Assembly: GCF_050948175.1 (NCBI RefSeq)
Contig: NW_027490183.1
Span: 744,001 to 808,000 of the forward strand
Length of the DNA: 64,000 bases
Direction of reading: 5' to 3'
Source: Xylocopa sonorina
Lineage: Eukaryota; Arthropoda; Insecta; Hymenoptera; Apidae
This document shows positions 53,914-64,000 of this stretch, piece by piece. Position 1 is the first letter of the stretch; the number at the start of each line of letters is the position of its first letter. The notes under the pieces are model-generated. The model was given only the letters and a program-made list of their open reading frames with translations, was not told the DNA's origin and searched no databases. A program made the position numbers and the translations under genes.

Positions 53914-55751
53914 ACGCGATATCGCATCTCATTTCTATGTTTCATGATAAGATATAATATTCATTGTTCAGTGTTATGTATACCTCGTATTCTCTTCAAA
54001 AGAATGTAAATGCGACACTTCCTTGCTAGGAAATAGCGTTTGCAGATGTCTACGTATCGAAGCAATAGAGTTCTAATGTTTCTTAAATCGCGATATCGCA
54101 TCACATGCCTATGCTTCATGATAAGATATAATATTCATTGTGCAGTGTTATGTATACCCCGTATTCACTTCAAAAGAATGTAAATGCGACACATCCTTGC
54201 TAGGAGTTAGCGTTTGCAGATGTCTACGTATCGAAGCAATAGAGATCTAATGCTTCTTGAAACGGGATATCGCATCTCGTTACTATGTTTCATGATAAGA
54301 TATAGTATTCATTGCGAAGTATCACTTATACCTTGCATACACTTCAGAAGAATGTAAATGCGACACTTCCTTGCTAGGAAACAGCGTCTGCAGATGTCTA
54401 CGCATCGTAGCAATAGAGTTCTAAATCTTCTTAAAACGCGATATCACATCACATTTCTATGTTTCATGATAACAAATAATATTCATTGCGAAGTGTTATG
54501 TATACCTCGCATACACTTCAAATGAATGTAAATGCGACACTAGCTTGCTAGGAAATAGCGATTGCAGATGCCTACGTATCGAAGCAATAGAGTTGTAATG
54601 CTTGTTGGAACGGGATATCGCATCTCATTTCCATAATTCATGATAAGATATAATATTAATTGCGAAGTGCCATGTATACCTTGTATTCACGTCAGATGAA
54701 TGTAAATGCGACACTTCCTTGCTAGGAAATAACGTTTGCAGATGTCTACGTATCGTAGCAATAGAGTTCTAATGCTTCTTGAAACGGGATATCGCATCCC
54801 GTTTCTATGTTTCATGATAAGATATAATATTCATTGCGAAGTTTCATGTATTCCTCGTATTCACTACAAGTGAGTGTAAATGCGACATTTCCTTGCTAGG
54901 AAATAACGTTTGCAGATATCTACGTATCGTAGCAATAGAGTTCCAATGCTTCTTAAAACGCGATATCACATCACATGTCTATGTTTCACGAAGAGATATC
55001 AAATTCATTGTGGAGTGTTATTTATACCTCGTATTCACCTCAAAAGAATGTAAATGCGACAATTCCTTGCTAGGAAATAGCGTTTGCAGATTTCTGCTTA
55101 TCATAGCATTAGATTTCTATTGCATCTCAAAACGCGATATCGCATCTCATTTCTATGTTTCATGATAAGATATAATATTTATTGCGAAGTGTCACGTATA
55201 CATCGCATACACTTCAAATGAATGTAAATGCGACACTTCCTTGCTAGGAAATAGCGTATGCAGATGTCTACGTATCGAAGCAATAGAGTTCTAAGGCTTC
55301 TTAAAACGCGCTATCACATCACATTTCTATGTCTCATGATAAGATATAATATTCATTGCGAAGTTTCATGTATTCCTCGTATTCACTTTAAATGAATCTA
55401 AATGCGACACTTCCTTGCTAGGAAATAGCGTTTGCAGATATCTACGCATCGAAGCAATAAAGTTCTAATGCATCTTAAATCGTGATATCGCATCTCATTT
55501 CTATGTTTCATGATAACATATAATATCCATTCTGCAATGTTATGTGTACCTCGCATTCACTTCAAAAGAATGTAAATGCGATACGTCCATGCTATGGAGT
55601 ACCATTTGTAGATGTCTACGTATCGTAGCAATAGAATTCTAATGCTTCTTAAAAGGCGCTCTCACATCACATTTCTATGTTTCATGATAAGATATAATAT
55701 TAATTGCGAAGTGTCATGTATACCTTGTATTCACGTCAGAAGAATGTAAAT
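53914..55751 (+). repeat. Segment C, copy 2 (twin of 5303-7140)
   Basis: It has the same order of monomers as 5303-7140. After its end the two locations differ: here about 700 bp (four monomers) intervene before the GCAGGAGGGTTC monomer, which follows immediately at 7141 in the first location. Confidence 0.9.
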
Positions 55752-58540
55752 GCGACACTTCCTTCCTAGGAAATAACGTTTGCAGATTTCTGCGTATCGT
55801 AGCATTAGATTTCTATTGCATCCCAAAACGCGATATCGCATCTCATTTCTATGTTTCATGATAAGATATAATATTCATTGCGAAGTGTTATGTATACCTC
55901 GCATACACTTCAAATGAATGTAAATGCGGCACTTCCTTGCTAGGAAATAGCAATTGCAGATGTCTACGTATCGAAGCAATAGAGTTCTAATGCTTCTTGA
56001 AACGGGATATCGCATCTCATTTCCATGTGCCATGATAAGTTATATTATTCATTGCGACGTGTCATGTATACCTCGTATTCACTTCAAAGGAATGTAAATC
56101 CGACACTTCCTTGCTATTAAATAGCGTTTGCAGATATCTACGTATCGAAGCAATGGAATTCTAATGCTTCTTAAAACGCGATATCGATTCTCATTTCTAT
56201 GTTTCACGATAAGATATAATATTCATTGCGGAGTGTCATGTATACTTCGGATTCACTTCAGCAGAATGTAAATGCGACACTTCCTTGCTTGGAAATAACG
56301 TTTGCAGATGTCTACGTATCGAAGCAATAGAGATCTAATGCTTCTTAAACCGTCATATCGCATCTCATTTCTGTGTTTCATGATAAGATATAATATTCAT
56401 TGTGCAGTGTTATGTATACCCAGTAATCACATCAAAAGAATGTAAATACGACACTTCCTTGCTAGGAAATAGCGTTTGCAGATGTCTACGTATCGTAGCA
56501 GGAGGGTTCTTGTGCTTCTCAAAACACGATATCGCATGTCAATTCTATGTTCATGATAAGATATAATATTCATTGTGGAGTGTTATGTATACCTCGCACT
56601 CACTTCAAAAGAATGTAAATGCGACACATCCTTGTTACAAAATAGCGTCTGCAGATGTCTACGTATCGAAGCAATAGGGTTCTAATGCTTCTTAAAACGC
56701 GATATCGCATTTCATTTCTATGTTTCATTATAAGATATATTATTCATTGCGAAGTGTCATGTATACCTGGTATTCACTTCAGTGGAATGTAAATGCGACT
56801 CTTCCCTGCTAGGAAATAGCATTCGCAGATGTCTACGTATCGTAGCAGGCGTGTCATAATGATTCTTAAAACGAGATATCGCATCTCATTTCTATGTTTC
56901 ATGACAACATATAATATTCATTGCGAAGTGTTATGTATACCTCGCATACACTTCAAATGAATGTAAATGCGACACTTCCTTGTTAGGAAATAGAGTTTGC
57001 AGATGTCTACGTATCGTAGCAATAGAGTTGTAATGCTTCTTGAAATGGGATATCGCATCTCATATCTACGTTTCATGATAAGATATAGTATTAATTGCGA
57101 AGTGTCATGTATACCTTTTATTCACTTCAGAAGAATGTAAATGCGACACTCCCTTGCTAGCAAATAACGTTTGCAGATGTCTACGTATCGTAGCAATAGA
57201 GTTCTAATGCTTCTTAAAACGCGATATCACATCACATTTCTATGTTTCATGATAAGATATAATATTAATTGCGAAGTTTCATGTATTCCTCGTATTCACT
57301 TCAAATGAATGTAAATGCAACACTTCCTTGCTAGGAAATAGAGTTTGCAGATGTCTACGTATCGTAGCAATAGAGTTCTTGTGCTTCTTATATCGCAAGA
57401 TCGAATCTCAGCTCTATGTTTCACGATAAGATATAACATTCATTGTGGAGTGTTATGTATACCTCGTATTCACCTCAAAAGAATGTAAATGAGACAATTC
57501 CTTGCTAGGAAATAGCGTTTGCAGATTTCTGCGTATCGTAGCATTAGATTTCTAATGCTTCTTAAAACGTGAAATCATATCACATTTCTATGTATCATGG
57601 TAAGATATAATATTCATTGCGAAGTGTTATGTATACCTCGCATACACTTCAAATGAATGTAAATGCGACACTTCCTTGATAGGAAATAGAGTTTGCAGAT
57701 GTCTACGTATCGTAGCAAGCGTGTTATAATGCTTCTCAAAACGAGATATCGCATCTCATTTCTATGTTTCGTGACAACATATAATATGCATTGCGAAGTG
57801 TTATGTATACCTCGCCTACACTTCCTAAGAATGTAGATGCGACACTTCGTTACTAGGAAATAGCGATGGCAGATGTCTACGTATCGAAGCAACAGAGTTC
57901 TAAAGCTTCTTAAAAAGAGATATCGATTCCCATTTCTATGTTTCGTTATAAGATATAGTATTCATTGTGGAGTGCTATGCATACCTCGCATTCCCTTCAA
58001 AAGAATGTAAATGCGACATTTCCATCCTAGGAAATAGCGTTTGCAGATATCTACGTTTCGTGGAAATAGAGTTATAATGCTTTTTAAAAAGCGATATCGC
58101 ATCTCATTTCTATGTTTCATGATAAGATATAATATTCATTGCGAAGTGTCATGTATACATCGTATTCACTTCAAAAGAATGTAAAAGCGACACTTTCTTG
58201 CTTGGAAGTAGCGTTTGCAGATGTCTACGTATCGTAGCAATAGATTTCTACTGCTCCTTAAAACGCGATATCGCATCTCATTTCTATGTTTCGTGATCAG
58301 GTATAATATTCATTGTGGATTGTTATGTATTCCTCGTATTCACTTCAAAACAATGTAAATGCGACACTTCCTTGCTAGGAAATAGCGTTTGGAGATGTCC
58401 ACGTATCGTGGCAATAGAGTTCTAATGCTTCTCAAAACGCGATATCGCATCTCATTTCTATGTTTCATGATAAGATATAATATGCATTGCGAAGAGTCAT
58501 GTATTCCTCGTCTTCACTTCAAATGAATGTAAATGCGACA
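55752..58540 (+). repeat. Patchwork of pieces of the long unit with exact-register deletions
   Basis: Pieces in order: about 55752-56090 resembles monomers of segment C. 56090-56660 matches 24785-25350 and 48960-49530. 56665-58015 matches about 21875-23225 at offset 34790. 58020-58540 matches 23752-24272 at offset 34268. The step from 34790 to 34268 is 522 bp, exactly three monomers, so the last junction is a clean three-monomer deletion. Similarity ends in GCGACACCTCCTTCC at about 58540. Confidence 0.85.
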
Positions 58541-61525
58541 CCTCCTTCCTAGGAAATAGCGTTTGCAGATGTCTACGTATCGTAGCAAGCATGTTATAAT
58601 GCTTCTTAAAACGAGATATCGCATCTCATTTCTATGTTTCATGACAACATATAATAATCATTGCGAAGTGTTATGTATACCTCGCATACACTTAAACGAA
58701 TGTAAATGCGACACTTCCTTGCTAGGAAATAGCGTTGGCAGATGTCTACGTATCGAAGAAATTGAGTTCTAATGTTACTTAAAACGCGACATCGCATCTC
58801 ATTTCTATGTCTCATGATAAGATATAATATTCATTGTGCAGTGTTATGTATACATCGTATTCGCTTCAAAACAATGTCAATGCGACACTTCCTTGCTAGG
58901 AAATGGCGTTTGCAGATGTCTATGTATCGTAGCAATAAATTTCTAATTCTTCTTAAAACGCGATATCGCATCTCATTTCTATGTTTCATGATAAGATATA
59001 ATATTCATTGCGATGTTACATGTATACGTCGTATTCAAGAGAATGTAAATGCGACACTTTCTTGCTGCGAAATTGCGTTTGCAGATGTCTACGTATCGTA
59101 GCAATAGAATTCTAATGCTTCTTAAAACGCGATATCACATCTCATTTCTATGTTTCATCATAAGATATAATATTCAGAGTGGAGTGTTATGTATACCACA
59201 TATTCGCTTGAAAAGAATGTAAATACGACACTTCCTTCCTAGGAAATTGCTTTTGCAGATATCTACGTATCGTAGCAATAGAGTTGTTATGCTTCTTAAA
59301 ACGCGATATAGCATCTCATTTGTATGTTTCGTGATACGATATAATATTCAATGCGAAGTGTCATGTATTCCTCGTATTCACTTCAAACGAATGTAAATGC
59401 GACACTTCCTTGCTATTAAATAGCGTTTGCAGGTGTCTCCGTATCGAAGCAATAGAGTTCTAATGCTTCTTAAAACGGGATATAGCATCTCATTTCTATG
59501 TCTCATGATAAGATATAATATTCATTGCGAAGTTTTATGTATTTCTCGTGTACACTTCAAATGACTGTAAATGCGACACTTCCTTGCTAGGAATTAGCGT
59601 TTGTAGATGTATACGCATCATAGCAATAGAGCTCTAATGCTACTTAAAACGCGATATCGCATCTCATTTCTATGTTTCATGATAGGATATAATATTCATT
59701 GAGGAGGGTTATGCATATCTCGTCTGCACTTAAAAAGAATGTAAATGCGACACTTCCTTGCTAGGAAATAGCTTTTCCAGATGTCTACGTATCGAAGAAT
59801 TAGAGTTCTAATGCATCTTAAGACGAGATATCGCATCTCATATCTACGTTTCATGATACGATATAATATTCATTGCGAACTGCCATGTATACATCGTATT
59901 CACTTCAAATGAATGTAAATGCGACACTTCCTTGCTAGGAAATAGCGTTTCCAGATATCTACGTATCGTAGCAATAGAGTTCTAATGCTTCTTAAAGAGC
60001 GATATCGCATCTCATTCCAATGTTTCATGATAAGATATAATATTCATTGTGGGGTATTATGCATACCTCGTACTCACTTCAAAAGAATGTAATTGCGACA
60101 CTTCCTTGTAAGTAAATAGCGTTTCCAGATATCTACGTATCGTAGCAATAGAGTTCTAATGCTTCTGAAAGCGCAATATCGCATCTCATTTCTATGTTTC
60201 ATGATAAGATATAATATTCTTTGTGCAATGTTATGTGTACCTCGCATTCACTTCAAAAGAATGTAAATGCGAGACTTCCTTGCTAGGAAATAGCATTTGC
60301 AGATGTCTACGTATCGTAGCAACAGAGTTCTAATGCTTCTTAAATCGCGAGATCGCATCTCATTTCTATGTTTCACGATAAAATATAATATTCATTGCGA
60401 AGTGTATTGTATACCTCGCATACACTTCAAATGAATGTAAATGCGACACTTCTTTGCTAGGAAATAGCGTCGGCAGATATCTATGTATCGAAGCAGTAGA
60501 GTTCCAGTGCTTCATAAATCGCCATATCGCATCTCATTTCTATGTTTCATGATAAGATATAATATTCGTTGCGAAGTGTCATGTACACCTCGTATTCCTT
60601 TCACAAGAATGTAAATGCGACACTTCCCTGCTATTAAATAGCGTATGCAGATGTCTACGTATCGTAGCAATAGAGTTCTGGTGCTTCTTAAATCGCGATA
60701 TCGCATCTCATTTCTATGTTTCACGATAGGATAAAATATTCATTGTTTAGTGTTATGTATACCTCGTATTCACTTCAAAAGAATGTAAATGCGACACTTC
60801 CATCCTAGGAAATAACGTTTCCAGATGTCTATGTATCGCAGCAATGGCGTTCTAACGCTTCTTAAAACGCGATATCGCATCTCATTTCTGTGTTTCATGA
60901 TAAGATGTAATATTCATTGCGAAGTGTCACGTATACCTCGCATACACTGGAAAATGAATGTAAATGCGACACTTCCATGCTGGGGAATAGCGTTTGCAGA
61001 TATCTACGTATCGTAGCAATTGAGTTCTAATGCTTCTCAAAACGCGATATAGCATCTCATTTCTATGAATCATGATAAGATGTAATATTCATTGCGAAGT
61101 TTCTTGTATACCTCGCATACACTTGAAATTAATGTAAATGCGAAACTTCCTTGCTAGGAAATAGCGATGGTAGATGTCTACGAATCGAAGCAACAGAGTT
61201 CTATTGCTTCTTAAATCGCTATATCGCATCTCATTTCTATGTTTCATGATAAGATATAATATTCGTTCTGGAGTGTTATGTATACCTCGTATTCACTTCT
61301 AAAGATTGAAAATGCCACATTTCCTTGCTAGGAATTAGCGTCTGCAGTTGACTACGTATCTTAGCAATAGAGTTCTAATGCTTCTTAAAACGCGAAATCG
61401 CTCCTCATTTATATGCTTCCTGATAAGATATACTATTCATTGTGGAGTGTTATGTATACCACGTATTAAATTCAAAAGAATGTAATTGCGACACTTCCTT
61501 GCTAGGAAATAGCGTTTGCAGATGT

Positions 61526-61538
61526 CTACGTATCGTAG
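61526..61538. other. Representative 13-bp dyad CTACG-TAT-CGTAG
   Basis: Arms of 5 bp around a TAT centre at phase 49-61, shown in a near-consensus 174-bp monomer (61478-61651). Many monomers instead read CGAAG in the right arm, which breaks the outer pairs. A protein-binding or cruciform role is conjecture. Confidence 0.8.
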
Positions 61539-61565
61539 CAATAGAGTTCTAACGCTTCTTAAAAC

Positions 61566-61575
61566 GCGATATCGC
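61566..61575. other. Representative 10-bp palindrome GCGATATCGC
   Basis: A perfect palindrome centred on an EcoRV site (GATATC), at phase 89-98 of most monomers. Common variants read GCCATATCGC, GAGATATCGC or GGGATATCGC, which change the left half while GATATC or ATATCGC usually survives. Where intact, EcoRV digestion would give a 174-bp ladder. Confidence 0.85.
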
Positions 61576-64000
61576 ATCTCATATCTATGTTTCATGATAA
61601 GATATAATATTCATTGTGCATTGCTATGTATACCTCGTATTCACTTCAAAAAAATGTAAATGCGACACTTGCTTGCTAGGAAATAGCGTTTGAAGATGTC
61701 TACGTATCGTAGCATTAGAGTTCTAATGCTTCTCAAAACGCGACATCGCATCACATTTCTATGTGTCATGATAAGATATAATATTCATTGCGAAGTGTCA
61801 TGTATACCTCGTATTCACTTCAAAAGAATGTAAATGCGACACTTCCTTGCTAGGAAATAGCGTTCCCAGATGTCTACGTATAGAAACAATAGGGCTCTAA
61901 TGCTTCTTCAAACGAGACTTCGCATCTCATTTCTATGTTTCATGATGAGATATAATATTCATTGCGAAGAGTCATGTATACCTCGTATTCACATCAAAGG
62001 AATGAAAATGCGACGATTCCTTGCTAGGAAGTAGCGTCTGCAGATATCTACGTATCATAGCAGTAGAGTTCCAATGCTTCTTAGAACGAGATATCGCATC
62101 TCATTTCTATGTTTCACATTAAGATATATTATTTATTGTGGAGTGCTATGTATACCTTATATTCACCTTAGAAGAATGTAATTGCGACACTTCCTTGCTA
62201 GGAAATAGCGTTTGCAGATGTCTACGTATCGTAGCAATAGAGTTCTAACGCTTCTTATATCGCCATATCGCATCTCATTTCTATGTTTCATGAAAAGACA
62301 TAATATTCATTGTGGATTGTTATGTATACCTCGTATTCACTTCAAAAGAATGCAAATGCGACACTTCCGCGCTAGGAAATAGCGGTGGCAGATGTCTACG
62401 TATCGAAGCAATAGAGTTCTAATGCTTCTCAAATCGCGATATCGTATTTCATTTCTATGTTTCATGATAAGATATAATATTCATTGTGCAGTGTTATGTA
62501 TACCTCGTATTGGCTTCAAAAGTATGTAAATGCGACACTTTCTTCCTAGGAGATAGTATTGTCAGGTACCTACGTATCGAAGAAGTAGAGTTCTAATGCT
62601 GCTTAAATCGCGATATCGCATCTCATTTCTATGTTTCATGATAAGATATAATATTCATTGTGAAGTGTTATCATAACCTCGCATTCACTTCAATAGAATC
62701 TAAATGCGACACTCCCTTGCTAAGAAATAGCGTTTGCAGATGTCTACGTATCGTAGCATTAGTGTTCTAATGCTTCCCAAACGCGATATCGCATCTCATT
62801 TCTATGTTTCATGATAATATATAATAATCATTGCGGAGTGTCATGTATACCTCGCATATACTTCAAATGAATGTAGATGCGACACTCCCTTGCTAGGAAA
62901 TTACGTTTGGAGATGTCTACGTATCGTAGCATTAGAGTTCTAATGCTTCTCAAAACGCGATATCGCATCTCATTTCTATGTTTCATGATGAGATATAATA
63001 TTCATTGCGTTAGTGTCATGTATACCTCGTATGCACTTCAATAGAATGTAAATGCGACACTTGCTTGCTAGGAAGTAGCGTTTGCACATGTCTACGTATC
63101 AAAGAAGTAGAGTTCTGTTGTCCCTTAATTCGCGATATCGCATCTCATTTCTATGTTTCATGATAAGATATAATATTCATTGTGCAGTGTTATATATACC
63201 CCGTATTCACTTCAAAAGAATGAAAATGCGTCACTTCCTTGCTAGGAAATAGCGTTTGCAGATGTCTATGTATCGAAGCAATAGAGTTCTAATTCTTCTT
63301 AAAACGCGATATCGCATCTCAATTCTATGTTTCATGATAAGATACAATATTCATTGCGAAGTGTCATGTATACCTCGTATTCACTTCAAAACAATGTAAA
63401 TGCGACACTTGCTTTCTAGGAAATAGCGTTTGCAGATGTCTACGTATCGAAACAATAGATTTCTAATGCTTCTAAAATCGCGATATCGCATCTCATTTCT
63501 ATGTTTCATGATAAGATATAATATTCATTGTGCAGTGATATGTATATCTCGTCTACACTTCAGAAGAATGTAAATGCGACACTTCCTTGCTAGGAAATAG
63601 CGTCTGCAGATTTCTACGTATCGTAGCAAATAGGGTTCTAATGCTTCTTAAAACGCGATATCGCATCTCATTTCTATGTCTCATGATAAGATATAATATT
63701 CATTGCGAATTGTCATGTACACCTAATATTCACTGCAAAAGAATGTAAATGCGACACTTCCTTGCTAGGAAATAACGGTTGCAGATGTCTACGTATCGTA
63801 GCAAGGGTTCTAATTCTTCTTAAAACGTGATAGTGCATCTCACTTCTATGTTTCATGATAAGAGATAACATCCATTGCAACGTGTCATGTATACCACGTA
63901 TTCACTTCAAAAGAATGTAAAAGCGACACTTCCTTGCTAGGAAATAGCGGTTCCAGATGTCTACGTATCGAAACAATACAGTTCTAATGCTTCGTAAAAC

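Larger units (their letters stand above)
1..64000 (+). repeat. 174-bp satellite DNA array, about 368 head-to-tail monomers
   Basis: The motif GAATGTAAATGCGACACTTC recurs about every 174 bp (for example from 1, 175, 349 and 523) without interruption to the end. Every monomer I inspected has the same orientation. Conserved boxes in order are TTGCTAGGAAATAGCG (22-37), the dyad CTACGTATCGTAG (49-61), GCGATATCGC (89-98), TGATAAGATATAATATTC (118-135) and GTATACCTCG (151-160). Neighbouring monomers differ at many positions, while blocks of many monomers recur with only a few differences per kilobase, which is higher-order repeat organisation. The monomer is nucleosome-sized and AT-rich, as is common for centromeric satellites; a centromeric role is inference. 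The family and species are not recognised. Monomer phase 1 is defined here as the G of GAATG. Confidence 0.98.
58541..64000 (+). repeat. Monomeric satellite stretch at the right end
   Basis: About 31 monomers, each close to the consensus but with scattered private differences, and no multi-monomer block that I can match elsewhere in the window. One monomer near 58945-59040 is several bases short, at GTATTCAAGAGAATG. The array continues past the window. The transition from homogenised blocks to this stretch is abrupt at 58540. Confidence 0.8.

Noticed and set aside
4163..61016. Short open reading frames of 60-110 codons on both strands (for example 58772-59101 plus, 57614-57892 minus, 21114-21362 minus)
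   Set aside because: They are translations of the satellite. The monomer is 174 bp, or 58 codons, so a frame keeps its register into the next monomer and gives proteins with a 58-residue period. In the minus frame the consensus has a TGA within ATTCATTG, and a single C-to-G change (ATTGATTG) removes it and opens the frame. Copies at 21114, 39029, 45117 and 53295 exist because the DNA block is duplicated. No ribosome-binding or promoter context or known domain is seen.
1..64000. CRISPR array
   Set aside because: The repeats are regular, but they abut directly with no unique spacers, and the unit is far longer than a CRISPR repeat.
1..64000. Human or primate alpha satellite with a CENP-B box
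   Set aside because: The length is near 171 bp, but the sequence is different. Variants with GAAACGGGATATCGC share only CGGG and a nearby A with the CENP-B box; the TTCG half is missing.
1..64000. TATA-like promoters in the TGATAAGATATAATATTC box
   Set aside because: The box occurs in nearly every monomer as part of the AT-rich satellite sequence, and nothing transcribed and conserved follows it. Satellite transcription is possible but not shown here.
1..64000. Strict dimer (alternating A/B) organisation
   Set aside because: States such as CGTAG/CGAAG or the phase-140 variants do not alternate regularly; the order is aperiodic at short range and repeats only over many monomers.
1..64000. 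tRNA, rRNA or telomeric repeats
   Set aside because: No cloverleaf, rRNA core motif or short telomere-type repeat was found; all positions sampled are assignable to the 174-bp monomer.

Overview
The whole 64 kb window is one uninterrupted tandem satellite DNA array. The repeat unit is about 174 bp. Roughly 368 monomers run head to tail, all in the same orientation. By eye I found no gene, RNA gene, transposon, CRISPR array or unique-sequence island. The window starts and ends inside the array, so neither edge of the satellite is visible. A nucleosome-sized, AT-rich monomer (about 36% GC in my by-eye consensus) with large multi-monomer duplications is typical of a eukaryotic centromeric or pericentromeric satellite. 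I do not recognise the family and cannot name the organism. It is not human alpha satellite, and the Arabidopsis 180-bp satellite, as far as I know it, does not match.

Anatomy of the monomer (phase 1 = GAATGTAAATGCGACACTTC): a conserved block at positions 1-36; a 13-bp dyad CTACG-TAT-CGTAG at 49-61; a 10-bp perfect palindrome GCGATATCGC at 89-98; a conserved AT-rich box around TGATAAGATATAATATTC at 118-135; and a variable, hairpin-capable segment at 140-171 (GAAGTG facing CACTTC).

Layout: 1-5302 is a rearranged mosaic copy of the higher-order repeat. 5303-7140 is nearly identical to 53914-55751. 7141-13235 is mostly monomeric (divergent monomers, two internally deleted). 13243-33385 holds block B, the first copy of a 12.8 kb unit (15213-28000), and a tandem duplication of period 3646 bp. 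33386-39389 is an extra partial copy of the long unit. 39390-52177 is the second full copy, displaced 24177 bp (about 139 monomers) from the first. 52178-58540 is a patchwork of pieces copied from elsewhere in the window. 58541-64000 is again monomeric.

The biology is therefore structural: repeated unequal exchange, with most rearrangements changing length by whole monomers, on several nested scales (1, 21, 35-36, 103 and 139 monomers). The most thought-provoking details are two dyads whose arms differ from the consensus by compensating changes, a hairpin perfected to 9 bp in one monomer lineage, CpG retained at more than its expected frequency, and a 1.84 kb segment about 99.7% identical to its partner 48.6 kb away. 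Short open frames on both strands are consequences of the monomer length being a multiple of three and are not genes. All comparisons were done by eye; block boundaries are good to roughly 10-30 bp.
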